The position numbers and the translations under genes are program-made. Below the pieces are notes generated by a model. The model did not search any database. It was not told where the DNA came from and was given only the letters and a program-made list of their open reading frames with translations. Shown here in pieces: positions 50,859 through 60,016 of a stretch of 64,000 nucleotides of DNA. How positions within the stretch are numbered: the first letter of the stretch is position 1; each line of letters opens with the position of its first letter. Source of the stretch: Thiohalomonas sp963783235 (GTDB lineage: Bacteria > Pseudomonadota > Gammaproteobacteria > Thiohalomonadales > Thiohalomonadaceae); assembly GCA_963783235.1 (NCBI GenBank), contig CAWAMN010000002.1, positions 1,426,001 to 1,490,000 on the forward strand. Direction: 5' to 3'.

Positions 50859-51533
50859 CTACTCCTGAACGCCGTTCGCCGCGGTTTTCTCCCACAGTTC
50901 CTCATTGCGTTGCTCTAATCGCTCGATGAGACCTGAGAGGCCGTACCGGCTGATTTGCGAGGCGAAACTGTTTCGATAATTGATCACCAGGCTCACCCCT
51001 TCGACCTTCACGTCATAGACCAGCCACTGGTCACCTTTTTCATAAAGACTGAAGGTCACCGGGATGCTCGGACCGTTCGGGGGATGAGCCTCGGCCCGCA
51101 CCTGGACGCGCCTGTCCTGGGGTTCTCCGCCGGGCAGAAACGTGATCAGATCCTGACCCTTCTCCAGCAGTCGATTGATCTGGTCGGGATTGTCGAGCAG
51201 CGCCGAGACATAGAAGCGGACCAGCAGGGTTTTGAACTCCTCGGTGAAGCGTTCCCGCTGTTCGGGCGTGGCGCGACGCCAGTTCACACCCAGCACCAGG
51301 CGGGACATGGCCTCTGCATCCACGTGGGGCACCAGGACATTCTCCACGAGTGCGAAGAGCTGCTCCGGCTCCTCATTCAGGAGCTGCTTTTCGTCCTGCA
51401 ACTTGGTGATCATCTCTTCGGTGACGGAACGAAGCATTTGCTGCGGGGGCACCGCAGCGGAGACGGGCAACGCAAAGCAAAACAGCAATAGGGTTGCTGC
51501 CAGACGATTTAACAGGGGAAATTGTCGAAGCAA
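50859..51533 (-). CDS. mlaC: MlaC/Ttg2D-family phospholipid-binding protein
   Basis: A protein of about 224 residues: signal peptide (LLRQFPLLNRLAATLLLFCF, then ALPVSAA) and an MlaC domain with VLPH-type VENVLVPHVDAEAMSRLVLG, FTEEFKTLLVRFYVSAL and VEGVSLVINYRNSF. MlaC shuttles phospholipids across the periplasm between MlaA and the MlaFEDB transporter. No other mla gene is nearby, so this is either an orphan paralogue or the system is dispersed. TTG 51533 was chosen for its GAGGA ribosome-binding site; TTG 51566 is an alternative. Divergent from yegQ, whose ORF begins in the shared gap. Confidence 0.87.
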   Translation of the reverse strand: MLRQFPLLNRLAATLLLFCFALPVSAAVPPQQMLRSVTEEMITKLQDEKQLLNEEPEQLFALVENVLVPHVDAEAMSRLVLGVNWRRATPEQRERFTEEFKTLLVRFYVSALLDNPDQINRLLEKGQDLITFLPGGEPQDRRVQVRAEAHPPNGPSIPVTFSLYEKGDQWLVYDVKVEGVSLVINYRNSFASQISRYGLSGLIERLEQRNEELWEKTAANGVQE

Positions 51534-51638
51534 GGTAAAATCCTCTTTCGGTGAAACCGTTTGCAATATCCGAGCGTTCCGGTCCGCATTGGGATGATAG
51601 AATCCCGCATCCTGCGCACTTCTGATGAATACCCGACC

Positions 51639-52943
51639 ATGAAACGCCCCGAATTGCTCGCCCCGGCCGGTACCCTGAGAAATCTCCGTTACGCGTTCGC
51701 CTACGGCGCCGACGCCGTCTATGCCGGAATTCCTCGCTATAGCCTAAGGGTGCGCAATAACGACTTCAATATACTTGATAACGTTGCTCAGGGTATTGAC
51801 GAGGCGCACGCCGCCGATCGGCTCTTCTACCTCACCGTCAATCTCCTTCCCCACAATGCGAAGCTGCGCACGTTTCTAAATGATATTGCACCGGTGGTCG
51901 CGATGTCGCCGGATGCCCTGATTATGGCCGATCCCGGCCTCATCATGCTGGTGCGTGAGCGCTGGCCCGAGGTGCCGATACACCTGTCGGTCCAGGCCAA
52001 TACTATGAATTGGGCGGCGGTGAAGTTCTGGCAGTCGGCGGGTATCGAGCGGGTGATCCTCTCTCGCGAGGTTTCTCTGGATGATATTGCCGAGATCCGG
52101 GAGCGCTGCCCCGAGATGGAGCTGGAGGTGTTCGTGCATGGCGCGCTCTGCATTGCCTATTCCGGGCGCTGCCTGCTCTCGGGCTATTTCAACCACAGGG
52201 ACGCCAACCAGGGTAGCTGCACCAACGCCTGTCGCTGGGAGTATTCGCTCCATTCGGCTACCGAAGACGCCAGTGGTGATGCGCTCCCCGCCCGCCACGC
52301 TGAGGCCGAAACGGTCCACTTCCTCGAGGAGGGCGAACGCCCCGGGGAGTTGATGCCGGTCGAAGAGGATGAGCACGGCACCTACATCATGAACTCCAAG
52401 GACTTGCGTGCCGTTCAGCACGTGCAGCGCCTGATGGAGATCGGCGTCCAGAGCCTGAAGATCGAAGGGCGCACCAAATCACACTATTACGTCGCCCGCA
52501 CCACTCAGGTCTATCGCCGCGCCATCGACGATGCCCTGGCCGGCCGGGTTTTCGAACCGGGGCTGCTGGGTGAGCTCGAGAATCTGGCCAATCGCGGCTA
52601 TACGGAGGGGTTCTATAACCGCCACGCCGATGCCGAGTATCAAAACTACGAACAGGCCAGCTCCGATTCGGTGCAGCAACGCTTCGTCGCCGAGGTGGTT
52701 CAGTTCGATCCCGAAACGGCAACGGCGGAACTGGATGTGAAGAACAAATTCGCGGTAGGTGACCGTCTGGAGCTGATCACGCCCGACGGCAACATCGACT
52801 TTGTGCTGGAGCGGATGGAGAGCATGGGCGGTGAAGCCATGCAAGAGGCGCCCGGGGGCGGTTGGCGCGTGCGTATCCCGCTGCCCCGAACGGCGGGTCG
52901 CTTCGCGTTGATTACCCGCTACCAGCCGGTTGAGAAGCCCTGA
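51639..52943 (+). CDS. trhP: tRNA 5-hydroxyuridine modification protein YegQ (TrhP), peptidase U32 family
   Basis: A 434-residue U32-family protein. It starts MKRPELLAPAGTLRNLRYAFAYGADAVYAG, the shared U32 N-terminus, and has the VFVHGALCIAYSGRCLLSGYFNHRDANQGSC motif with the cysteines that ligate an Fe-S cluster, then ACRWEYSL, SLKIEGRTKSHYYVA and a small C-terminal beta domain. TrhP hydroxylates U34 of several tRNAs using prephenate. ATG 51639 fits alignment; upstream in-frame codons are less likely. Length is close to E. coli YegQ (453). Confidence 0.93.
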   Translation: MKRPELLAPAGTLRNLRYAFAYGADAVYAGIPRYSLRVRNNDFNILDNVAQGIDEAHAADRLFYLTVNLLPHNAKLRTFLNDIAPVVAMSPDALIMADPGLIMLVRERWPEVPIHLSVQANTMNWAAVKFWQSAGIERVILSREVSLDDIAEIRERCPEMELEVFVHGALCIAYSGRCLLSGYFNHRDANQGSCTNACRWEYSLHSATEDASGDALPARHAEAETVHFLEEGERPGELMPVEEDEHGTYIMNSKDLRAVQHVQRLMEIGVQSLKIEGRTKSHYYVARTTQVYRRAIDDALAGRVFEPGLLGELENLANRGYTEGFYNRHADAEYQNYEQASSDSVQQRFVAEVVQFDPETATAELDVKNKFAVGDRLELITPDGNIDFVLERMESMGGEAMQEAPGGGWRVRIPLPRTAGRFALITRYQPVEKP

Positions 52944-52949
52944 CCAGGG

Positions 52950-53927
52950 CTAACCCGGACAACTCGCTCCCTCATCCTCCGAGGTTGCACCAAACCAGAA
53001 GTCGGTTCCCTTGGTCAGAAACTCATCGAAGCGCATGTAGTGTGTCCCATCGCATGAGAAGTTCAGCGCCACCATGCCGTTGCAGACGTTGAGCGAGCCC
53101 GAACGCAGGTAAACGATGTCGTCGGCGAAGCGCAAGGTGCGGAACATCTCAAAGACCGTCATCACCTGCTCTTTGGGCACTATCGCCCTCGACGTGTAGG
53201 GCCGGCGCGGATAGGCGAGGCAGATGTCGGGATCGGTCAACGCCTCGAAACTGAGAATGCGGTAGGCATAGGGGTCATCCACCAGCCAGATAGTGGCCCG
53301 GCTGCTGGAGAAGTGCAGCTTGCCGTGGAACACGCCGTGCTCGAGCACCAGCTCTTCCATCAACGGCATCACCTCATCGAGGTGTGCGTCCATTTTGCTG
53401 TCGATGCGCTTCTGCAAGAACATCCCGCCCCGGATGGCCGGGTCACCCTTGATCTGCCGCCAGTCATCCGGCTCCTGGTAGACCGCTTCGGTATCCGGCA
53501 GCTCGCGCAGGTCGTAGTCGGCGCCGAGAAAGCCGACCCGCTCGCCTTCGGCGTCGCGGATCACCTGAATGGCCGTGAGCGACGGGCGCTTTTTGTTGCG
53601 GCTGATGTAGGCGTCGGAGAGTTTGAAGTCGGTGGTGCCGACAATCCCCTGCATATAGGGGCGGTCCGAGCGGTCGCGCCTGTAGTGGGACGGGTCCCGG
53701 CCTTCGCGGGTGATGTTGTCGGTGATCTGGCTACCCTCGCTGTTCAGCACATAGATGTGCTTGCAATAGGACAGTTCGGGAAGGCTCTTGGAAAGAAAGG
53801 CCTCCAAGCCCTGGCGATCGTCGATGAGTTCGGCACAGCGCTGGGCCAATGCAAACATCGGCTTGCCCAACAAAGCGGTGAGTTTTTCGCGCTGGTGTTT
53901 GACGCTCTTTTCAAGAGAAGAACTCAT
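52950..53927 (-). CDS. Cache-type sensor domain protein without an obvious output domain
   Basis: A 325-residue protein starting MSSSLEKSVKHQREKLTALL at ATG 53927. An N-terminal helical segment is followed by a PDC/Cache-like domain (about 45-170; IYVLNSEGSQITDNIT, SDRPYMQGIV, DAYISRNKKRPSLTAIQVI, VGFLGADYDLREL). The remaining ~150 residues (MEELVLEHGVFHGKLHFSSSRATIWLVDDPYAYRI... to GTDFWFG) belong to no family I can name. There is no signal peptide or membrane helix, unusual for Cache domains, so it could be cytoplasmic. It starts seven bases after the mltF stop, so the two are probably translated together. Confidence 0.6.
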   Translation of the reverse strand: MSSSLEKSVKHQREKLTALLGKPMFALAQRCAELIDDRQGLEAFLSKSLPELSYCKHIYVLNSEGSQITDNITREGRDPSHYRRDRSDRPYMQGIVGTTDFKLSDAYISRNKKRPSLTAIQVIRDAEGERVGFLGADYDLRELPDTEAVYQEPDDWRQIKGDPAIRGGMFLQKRIDSKMDAHLDEVMPLMEELVLEHGVFHGKLHFSSSRATIWLVDDPYAYRILSFEALTDPDICLAYPRRPYTSRAIVPKEQVMTVFEMFRTLRFADDIVYLRSGSLNVCNGMVALNFSCDGTHYMRFDEFLTKGTDFWFGATSEDEGASCPG

Positions 53928-53934
53928 GGCTTCC

Positions 53935-55323
53935 TTAACTCGTGGAATCGGTGTTTTCGGCCGTGACGGGTTCCTGACGGAGTTGCCGCTCGAAAACATT
54001 CCGGTAATCGCGGATGCGCTGGACATAATCGACCGGCTCCCAGCCCCTGGCATAACCGTAGGGGAGATCGCGATAGTGTTCCTTCTCGGCCAACAGTGGG
54101 AGGACCTCCTTGAGGTCGACCCAGCGATCGGGATTGCGCCCCAGCCGCCCGGCCAGCGTCCGTGCATCTCGCAAATGGGCGAAGCCGACATTGTAAGCGG
54201 CCAACGCGAACCAGAGGCGATCCTCCCCCTGTACCGACTCCGGCAGCCGTTTCATCATGCGCGCCAGGTACTTGGCGCCGCCCCGTATGCTTTGGGCGGG
54301 GTCCAGACGGCTGGCGACGCCGACCTCCTTGGCGGTGGTCAGCGTCAGCATCATTATGCCGCGCACCCCGGTCGGACTCTTTGCCCGGGGATTCCAGTGC
54401 GACTCCTGATAGGCCTGCGCCGCCAGTAGAGTCCAGGGGAGATCGTGGCGCTCTGCCGCCTTTTTGAAAAGGCTCTCGTACGGCGGCAGCCGGTTCTCGA
54501 TGCGGCGCATGAAGACTCGCATGTCGACGTAATCGAAAATCTCGGCGTAACCGTAATAGCGCTCATAAAGACGTGCCATCAGCCCGGTTTCTTCCGCCTT
54601 CCGGAACCACTCATCGAGATAATCCGCAAAACCATCCGCGTGCTCGGGCAGCACCCAGGCGAGCTGCTGCTGTTCCGATATCGGGAACGCCACCAGCAAT
54701 TCGGGTAGATAGCGCCGATTGATGGCGACGATGTTGGAATCCGCTACCGTACAGTCGATCTCCCGCTTCCAGACCTTGTAAAGCAGCTGTTCCGTGCCGT
54801 CGCCTGCACTGGCCTCCCACACCAGTTTCGGGTGTTGCTGCTTCAACGCCGAGAGTCGCTCCAGATAGCTGGTCCCGGCGGCCACCCGCATGGCCTTGTC
54901 GGTCAGGTCCGCCGGCGATTCGGGGAGTTCCTCCCCCCGACGGCAGACCACTTCCTGTTGAACGGGGAAGTACTCGGGACCAAAGCGAAATCGTCCCTCC
55001 CGTCGCTCGGTCCGCGTGATTCCCGCCGCGGCCAGGTGAGCTTCGCCGTTTTCAATGGCGGCCAGTACCCCCTCGACAGAGTCGAGGACCTTGAACTCAA
55101 CCTCGACGTCGAGCGAGTCGGCCAATGCCGATACCAGAGAATACTCGTACCCTTCGGGCCCCTCCCGCCCCTGGTAATAGGTCGTCGGAGCGTTGCGGGT
55201 GACGACGACCAGCTTCCCCTCCGCCCGGATCGTCTCCAGCATGGAAGGTGGGCGCTCACAACCGGCCAGCAGTGCGAAACCCAAGAGGAGAAACAGCAGG
55301 GGGTTGAAACTTCGGCCCGGCAT
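53935..55323 (-). CDS. mltF: Membrane-bound lytic murein transglycosylase F
   Basis: A 462-residue outer-membrane lipoprotein. Lipobox FALLAGC near residue 23; an ABC-type solute-binding-like domain (about 34-265, LVVVTRNAPTTYYQG, ADLTDKAMRVAAGTSYLE) that senses muropeptides in MltF; then an SLT domain (about 285-440) with the catalytic Glu in AQAYQESHWNP, GVRGIMMLT and ALAAYNVGFAHL. It cuts peptidoglycan with formation of 1,6-anhydro-muramic acid. ATG 55323 is preceded by GGAGAG; a start 15 bases upstream is possible. Length matches E. coli MltF (518) less some C-terminal residues. Confidence 0.93.
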   Translation of the reverse strand: MPGRSFNPLLFLLLGFALLAGCERPPSMLETIRAEGKLVVVTRNAPTTYYQGREGPEGYEYSLVSALADSLDVEVEFKVLDSVEGVLAAIENGEAHLAAAGITRTERREGRFRFGPEYFPVQQEVVCRRGEELPESPADLTDKAMRVAAGTSYLERLSALKQQHPKLVWEASAGDGTEQLLYKVWKREIDCTVADSNIVAINRRYLPELLVAFPISEQQQLAWVLPEHADGFADYLDEWFRKAEETGLMARLYERYYGYAEIFDYVDMRVFMRRIENRLPPYESLFKKAAERHDLPWTLLAAQAYQESHWNPRAKSPTGVRGIMMLTLTTAKEVGVASRLDPAQSIRGGAKYLARMMKRLPESVQGEDRLWFALAAYNVGFAHLRDARTLAGRLGRNPDRWVDLKEVLPLLAEKEHYRDLPYGYARGWEPVDYVQRIRDYRNVFERQLRQEPVTAENTDSTS

Positions 55324-55508
55324 ACGGACTCTCCGCATAACATGAAGCAGCTAACAAACTAACCGGGCACGGAGAAAAGGACAAGCAGGGAGGTGGCGCC
55401 CGTCCCTGGGCGCCCTGGGAGTCCTGCACAGAGGTTTTGACCGTTTCAGCAAGGTGAGAAGCGCCCATATGCAAGGCGCGCTTGCGCAGGACGACTGTCC
55501 CTCAATCA

Positions 55509-57296
55509 CTACGAGGCGGGTGCGACGTCGGGTTTCCCTTCACTGGCCCCATCGGGGGCATTCCGGAGGACACTCGTCATCCCGTTGAGGTCACCTGCGT
55601 TCAGACCGACTTCTTTGAGAAGAGAGTCGACAAGCGGTCCTTGTGCCCGATAGCGCAGCGCACTGCTCACTACCTGATCGGCCAGGTTGCCGCCACCTCC
55701 CTCCCGGCCGTCGCCAAACTCCATACCGGCGGCGTAGCCGCCGTTGCCCGCGTTAAGGCCGTCCACCTGAACGATCTTGATGCCGTCGATCTGCTCCATC
55801 GGGCGGACACTCTCGCGAATGATGTCGGGGAGGTTTTTCATCAGTGCCATGCGGATCTGCATGGCAATCTGCTCTTCGGAAAGCGTATTGTCGGCCTCGT
55901 TCATGGAGCGCTTGCCTTCCGCTTCGACCTGGTAGCGGATGGCGGCCGCCTCGGAGCGTAGTTTCTCGGCTTGCGCATCGCCTTCGGCGGCAATTCTGGC
56001 TTTTTCGGATTCGGCTTCGGCCTCGATACGAAGCGATTCGGCCCGATCCTCGGCCGCCTGTTTTTCCGCCTCGGCGGCCACCGTGATGCTGATGGCGTCC
56101 CGTTCGGCGCGTTGGCGTGCTTCGACCAGTTCGACGGCCTTGACCCGCTCGGCCCGTTCCGTCTCGCGCACCGTCTCCACGGCTTCCTCCTCCTTGACCG
56201 CGGAGGCGCGGGCGCGGGAGGCCTCGGCCTGCGCTTCGGATTCGGCCCTGGATTTCTCCGCGACAGCGATCTCGCTGTCCTGCTCGGAGAGCCGCACCGT
56301 CTTGCGTCGCTCCACTTCGGCGGTTTCGATGGAACGGGTGCGGGAGATGTCCTTCTCCTTGAGCATTCGCTCCTTGTCGATGCGCTCCTCCTCAACGGCC
56401 CGTTCCGCCCCAATTCGGGCGGTATCCACCTGCCGCTGCGCGGCGATCTCCGCCTCTTCGGCTTCCTGCTTTTTCGCGGCCTGTTCGCGGGAGATCTCCG
56501 ATGACTGCGCGGCACGGCGGGTTTCGATTTCACGCTGCTGCTCCAGCCGGGCGTACTCCTCCTCCCGCTCCAGATTCAGCCGCTGTCGCTCGGCATCGAG
56601 ATTTTTGGTCTTGATCTGAACCTCGGTATCCTGCTCGATATCGTTGCGCTTTTTGCGCCGGGTCTCGATGGTTTCGGTCAGGCGCGTCAGACCTTCCGCG
56701 TCAAAGGCATTTTGCGGGTTGAAGTATTCAAACGAGGTCTGATCCAGTCCGGTGAGCGATACCGATTCCAGCTCCAGGCCGTTTTTGAGCAGATCTTCGG
56801 CGGTGACCTGCTGAACCTTTTGCACGAAGTCGACCCGCTTCTCGTGCAGTTGCTCCATTTCCATTTCCGCCGCGACGGCGCGCAGGGCGTCGACGAACTT
56901 GCCCTCGACCAACTCCTTGAGTGCCTCGGGATTCATGGTCTTTACGCCCAGGGTCTGGGCGGCATTGGCGATGGAATCTTCGGTCGGTTTTACGCGGACG
57001 TAGAATTCGGCGGTCACATCCACCCGCATGCGGTCATGGGTGATGAGCGCCTGCTCGTTGGCCCGGCGGACTTCCAGCCGCAGGGTATTCATGTTGACCG
57101 GAATGATTTCATGCAGAACGGGCAGCACCAGCGCGCCGCCGTTCATGATGACTTTCTGGCCCCTGAATCCGGTGCGTACGAAAGAGACCTCCTTGGACGC
57201 TCGTCGATACAGACGAGCGAGGATGAGGCCCACTGTGATCAGAGCGATTACGATGACCGCCGCGATCATGCCCAAGTTTGCAAGATTTCCGTTCAT
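55509..57296 (-). CDS. yqiK: Flotillin-like protein (YqiK family)
   Basis: A 595-residue SPFH/flotillin protein. One N-terminal membrane helix (about 8-28), the SPFH/PHB domain (about 35-215, VIMNGGALVLPVLHEIIPVN), a very long Glu/Ala/Arg coiled coil (about 215-470) and a C-terminal oligomerisation region ending in a Gly-rich patch (FGDGREGGGGN). Such proteins scaffold membrane microdomains and work with NfeD/YqiJ partners, encoded next. No interruption in the 260-residue coiled coil. It is likely in one operon with YqiJ and the PspA-family gene. Confidence 0.94.
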   Translation of the reverse strand: MNGNLANLGMIAAVIVIALITVGLILARLYRRASKEVSFVRTGFRGQKVIMNGGALVLPVLHEIIPVNMNTLRLEVRRANEQALITHDRMRVDVTAEFYVRVKPTEDSIANAAQTLGVKTMNPEALKELVEGKFVDALRAVAAEMEMEQLHEKRVDFVQKVQQVTAEDLLKNGLELESVSLTGLDQTSFEYFNPQNAFDAEGLTRLTETIETRRKKRNDIEQDTEVQIKTKNLDAERQRLNLEREEEYARLEQQREIETRRAAQSSEISREQAAKKQEAEEAEIAAQRQVDTARIGAERAVEEERIDKERMLKEKDISRTRSIETAEVERRKTVRLSEQDSEIAVAEKSRAESEAQAEASRARASAVKEEEAVETVRETERAERVKAVELVEARQRAERDAISITVAAEAEKQAAEDRAESLRIEAEAESEKARIAAEGDAQAEKLRSEAAAIRYQVEAEGKRSMNEADNTLSEEQIAMQIRMALMKNLPDIIRESVRPMEQIDGIKIVQVDGLNAGNGGYAAGMEFGDGREGGGGNLADQVVSSALRYRAQGPLVDSLLKEVGLNAGDLNGMTSVLRNAPDGASEGKPDVAPAS

Positions 57297-57327
57297 GTTT
57301 CCCTCTCCTTACGTTGTTTTGTTTTTT

Positions 57328-57990
57328 TCAGTCCACCAGTGCGGAACTCTCCACCTTGGCGGCTCGAAAGCCCGCCCCGACGTGCTCGACGAGCAGCACT
57401 TCCGTACCCGCAGGCAGCGTTTCGCCCTCCCGTAGCGGTTCCACCATGATGTAGTGGGTCGTGCCGTGCCCGTCGCGGGTGCGGGCCTCCGCCGGATGAC
57501 CGGCCTCGGCGCTGCCAAGGGTGATCACGGCGACACGCCCCACGAGACTCCCGCTCGACACCGCATCGGTTTCGTCTTGGGGCATGATGCGGCCCAGTGC
57601 CCCCCCAAGAGCCCGGACCAACGGCAGGGAGAGTGCCAGCGCCGGCACGGCGGCCGCAGGCCAGGGGAGCAATTCCCCGAAGAGGCTCTCGGCGAACGTC
57701 TGGACCCCCAAACCGACCAGTCCGAACCCGGTCAGAAAGAGCACCAGCAATACCAGGGCCGGCACCTCTCCCACCCGAAGCCAGCCGAGGAGCCTCGTCA
57801 GCACTCCGCCGTCGCTATCGATCTCGGGCGCGTCAATGTCGAGGTCGAAATCGGGAATCAGCCCCTCCAGGAGACTGGAGAGACCGGCTCCGAGCAGAGT
57901 CGTGACGCCTTCCAGCACGGCGATGGCGAGCATCACCAGCAGTGCGACGGCAAAGGGCAGATTGCCGTCGGCCGTCAGAAACGCCATCAT
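57328..57990 (-). CDS. yqiJ: YqiJ/NfeD-like OB-fold membrane protein
   Basis: A 220-residue inner-membrane protein with three hydrophobic segments (about 10-35, 72-98, 105-125) and a C-terminal OB-fold domain (about 145-215, SLVGRVAVITLGSAEAGHPAEARTRDGHG, GTEVLLVEHVGAGFRAAKV), as in YqiJ and NfeD1b proteins that partner flotillins. The start overlaps the pspA stop by four bases and yqiK follows 31 bp after its stop, matching the E. coli yqiJ-yqiK pair. Confidence 0.88.
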   Translation of the reverse strand: MMAFLTADGNLPFAVALLVMLAIAVLEGVTTLLGAGLSSLLEGLIPDFDLDIDAPEIDSDGGVLTRLLGWLRVGEVPALVLLVLFLTGFGLVGLGVQTFAESLFGELLPWPAAAVPALALSLPLVRALGGALGRIMPQDETDAVSSGSLVGRVAVITLGSAEAGHPAEARTRDGHGTTHYIMVEPLREGETLPAGTEVLLVEHVGAGFRAAKVESSALVD

Positions 57991-58649
57991 TTCGAGGTGG
58001 CCTTCAGCGCCTCCAGCCGTTCACGGATGCGATTGCGACGGGAGAGCTCTTCCAGTTCGGCGAGGCGGACGGCATCTTTGGGATCCGTGTTTGCGCCGCT
58101 TCCCACGCCTGTTGAGCGCTCCATCACGCGCTCGAAAGCGGCGGATGCCTGATTCACTTTGGCGCCGGTGGGGGCAGACGCCTCGGGGCCGGCCGCTTGC
58201 GTTGTCTCGCGGCTGAACCGAAACTGCTCCAGCTCGTCCCCCATCTCGCGCTTCTTTGCCTTCAGGGCTTCAATGTAGCCTTCCAGCTCTTTCTCCCGCT
58301 CCGACAGCTCGGCAATGCTCTTCTCCAGGACGGGCAACTGCGCCTCGATGTCCAGTTGACGGGCGATGCCCGCCTCGGCGAGGTCGTCCCGGCCCTCGCC
58401 GAGCGCAACCGCAATTTGCCCTTCGAGCTGGTGGTGCTTTTCGCGTTCGGTTTCCAGCCGTTGATTGGCGAGATGCTTGTTGGCGATCACCTTGCCGAGT
58501 TCGGCCCGAACTTCATCCACTGCGGCGTCGATCTCCCGGATCGCCTGCTCCATTACCGACTCCGGGGCGGCATTTTCAACCGAGTCGATTAGCGCGTTCA
58601 GTCCGCCGCTGATAATGCGACCGACCCGCGCCGCCATGCTTTCCGACAT
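57987..58649 (-). CDS. pspA: PspA/IM30 (Vipp1) family protein
   Basis: A 220-residue, almost wholly alpha-helical, membrane-remodelling protein. It starts MSESMAARVGRIISGGLNALID, an amphipathic helix, followed by ESVMEQAIREIDAAVDEVRAELGKVIANK and long coiled coils characteristic of PspA/IM30, which assemble into ESCRT-III-like rods on damaged membranes. The last helix (about 195-220) follows a flexible linker. ATG 58649 has GGAGGAAG at ideal spacing. No pspBC or pspF is present; this variant travels with flotillin genes instead. Confidence 0.9.
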   Translation of the reverse strand: MSESMAARVGRIISGGLNALIDSVENAAPESVMEQAIREIDAAVDEVRAELGKVIANKHLANQRLETEREKHHQLEGQIAVALGEGRDDLAEAGIARQLDIEAQLPVLEKSIAELSEREKELEGYIEALKAKKREMGDELEQFRFSRETTQAAGPEASAPTGAKVNQASAAFERVMERSTGVGSGANTDPKDAVRLAELEELSRRNRIRERLEALKATSK

Positions 58650-58790
58650 GGGGCTTCCTCCTTTACGGGTGAGTGGGTTAACCGGTGTAAAAGATTGCGG
58701 GAGGATGCAAAGGCAAAAGCGCGGTGGGTACCGCAAGGCGAGGCGTGGATGGAAGTCTCCACGAGTGCATAAAAGTCCGTGTAAATCCTT

Positions 58791-58806
58791 TGCACCTGGT
58801 GGTCCA
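58791..58806 (-). promoter_or_regulatory. Possible sigma-54 promoter of the pspA-yqiJ-yqiK operon
   Basis: On the minus strand TGGACCACCAGGTGCA has GG and GC 10 bp apart and matches nine of twelve fixed positions of the -24/-12 consensus, 142 bp upstream of pspA. Other psp operons use sigma-54, but no PspF-type activator is seen here. Confidence 0.3.
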
Positions 58807-58903
58807 GTTTTTCCCGTTAGTCACCCGAGCATATCAGGTTGCGGAAAAATCCGGTACTCAGGCGGAATCGGGTGACACGGCCTGCCGGGGTGGGGCGAAC
58901 TGG

Positions 58904-60016
58904 CTAGTCACGCTTGGCGGCACGTCGTTCGATATACGCCCGCAGGTCGGGCTTTAGCCCGCCGTACTTCAGCGCTTTTCGGTAGGCACTTCGGGCGTCT
59001 TCTTTCCGGGCCGTCCGTTCCAGGGCGACGCCAAGGCCTGCCCACCAGGTGCCATTGGACGGTTGGGCGGCGACCAGCCGGCGGTAGAGGTCGGCGCTTT
59101 CGGCATACCGGCCCAGTCTCTGATAGGTGGCGGCCAGGAAGGCGCCCACATCGGTGTCTGACGGCGTCGTCCTGAGGGTGGTTTCCAGGAGCGCCGCCGC
59201 CGCTTCCGGGCGATTTTGGTGCAGGTGGGCGCGAGCGGCCAGCTGGGCCAGTTTGCCGTCGCCCGGATCGAGCCTCAGGCCCTTCTCCGCCAGTGGAAGC
59301 AGTTCCACCCAACGCCCTTCGGAGATCAAAAGCCCCGCAAGGGCCTCCCGTGCCCTGGCATGGGAGGGAAAGGTCTCCAGCGCTTTTGCCAGGCGATCTT
59401 CGGCTTCACTGCGCCGCCCGCGGGTGAGAAGCCCGTAGGCATCGCTGTAGAGCCGATCGGCTTTCTGTTCCGGCGTCAGCGGGCGGACCCGTTTCTCCAT
59501 CACCACTGCCGTATCGCTCTTACTCTCCGGCCGGAGCGCCGGCGGCTTGGCGGCGATTCGTTGGGGGGCACCGGGTTGCGGTTCAGGTCGGTCGGATTCC
59601 GAAGAGACGGCAGTTTGCCGCGAAGGAGCCTTCGGGGGAACCGGTTCGCTCCGGGGTGGCGCAGGCACCCCTTTGGCGGCCATTGGGCTTTTCGGTGCGT
59701 CCGCCACCTTCGTCGGCGGTACGGCCCTCGGCGGCGCGGAAGCCGGTGGTATTTTCGAGACGGTTGCCGGATCGGAGCTTTCGGTCGGTTGCACCGCGGA
59801 TTGCGCGGGTACGGAGACCGCTTCATCGCCGGTCCACAGGAACCAGCCGCCGAGACCGATGGTGGCGACGAAACCGGATACGATCGCCGGTATTCGCCAG
59901 CCGGCGGAAACCGGGGCTCTCTCGCTCCGCAGGGCCGGTGTGAGTTCGTCGTCTCGACTCCCCTCATGGGAGCGGCGCGCCTCGACGTCTTTCAGGACCT
60001 GATTGATAAGGCTCAC
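58904..60016 (-). CDS. mshN: MSHA biogenesis protein MshN (TPR protein)
   Basis: A 370-residue bitopic protein: short cytoplasmic part with MSLINQVLKDVEARRSHEG, the hallmark MshN start, one membrane helix (about 42-62), a Pro/Ala/Lys-rich periplasmic linker (about 75-180) and five TPR-like repeats to the end (YSDAYGLLTRGRRSEAEDRLAKAL and so on). It helps the secretin or platform assemble. GTG 60016 overlaps the mshM stop (GTGA). The linker is low-complexity and GC-rich. Confidence 0.88.
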   Translation of the reverse strand: MSLINQVLKDVEARRSHEGSRDDELTPALRSERAPVSAGWRIPAIVSGFVATIGLGGWFLWTGDEAVSVPAQSAVQPTESSDPATVSKIPPASAPPRAVPPTKVADAPKSPMAAKGVPAPPRSEPVPPKAPSRQTAVSSESDRPEPQPGAPQRIAAKPPALRPESKSDTAVVMEKRVRPLTPEQKADRLYSDAYGLLTRGRRSEAEDRLAKALETFPSHARAREALAGLLISEGRWVELLPLAEKGLRLDPGDGKLAQLAARAHLHQNRPEAAAALLETTLRTTPSDTDVGAFLAATYQRLGRYAESADLYRRLVAAQPSNGTWWAGLGVALERTARKEDARSAYRKALKYGGLKPDLRAYIERRAAKRD

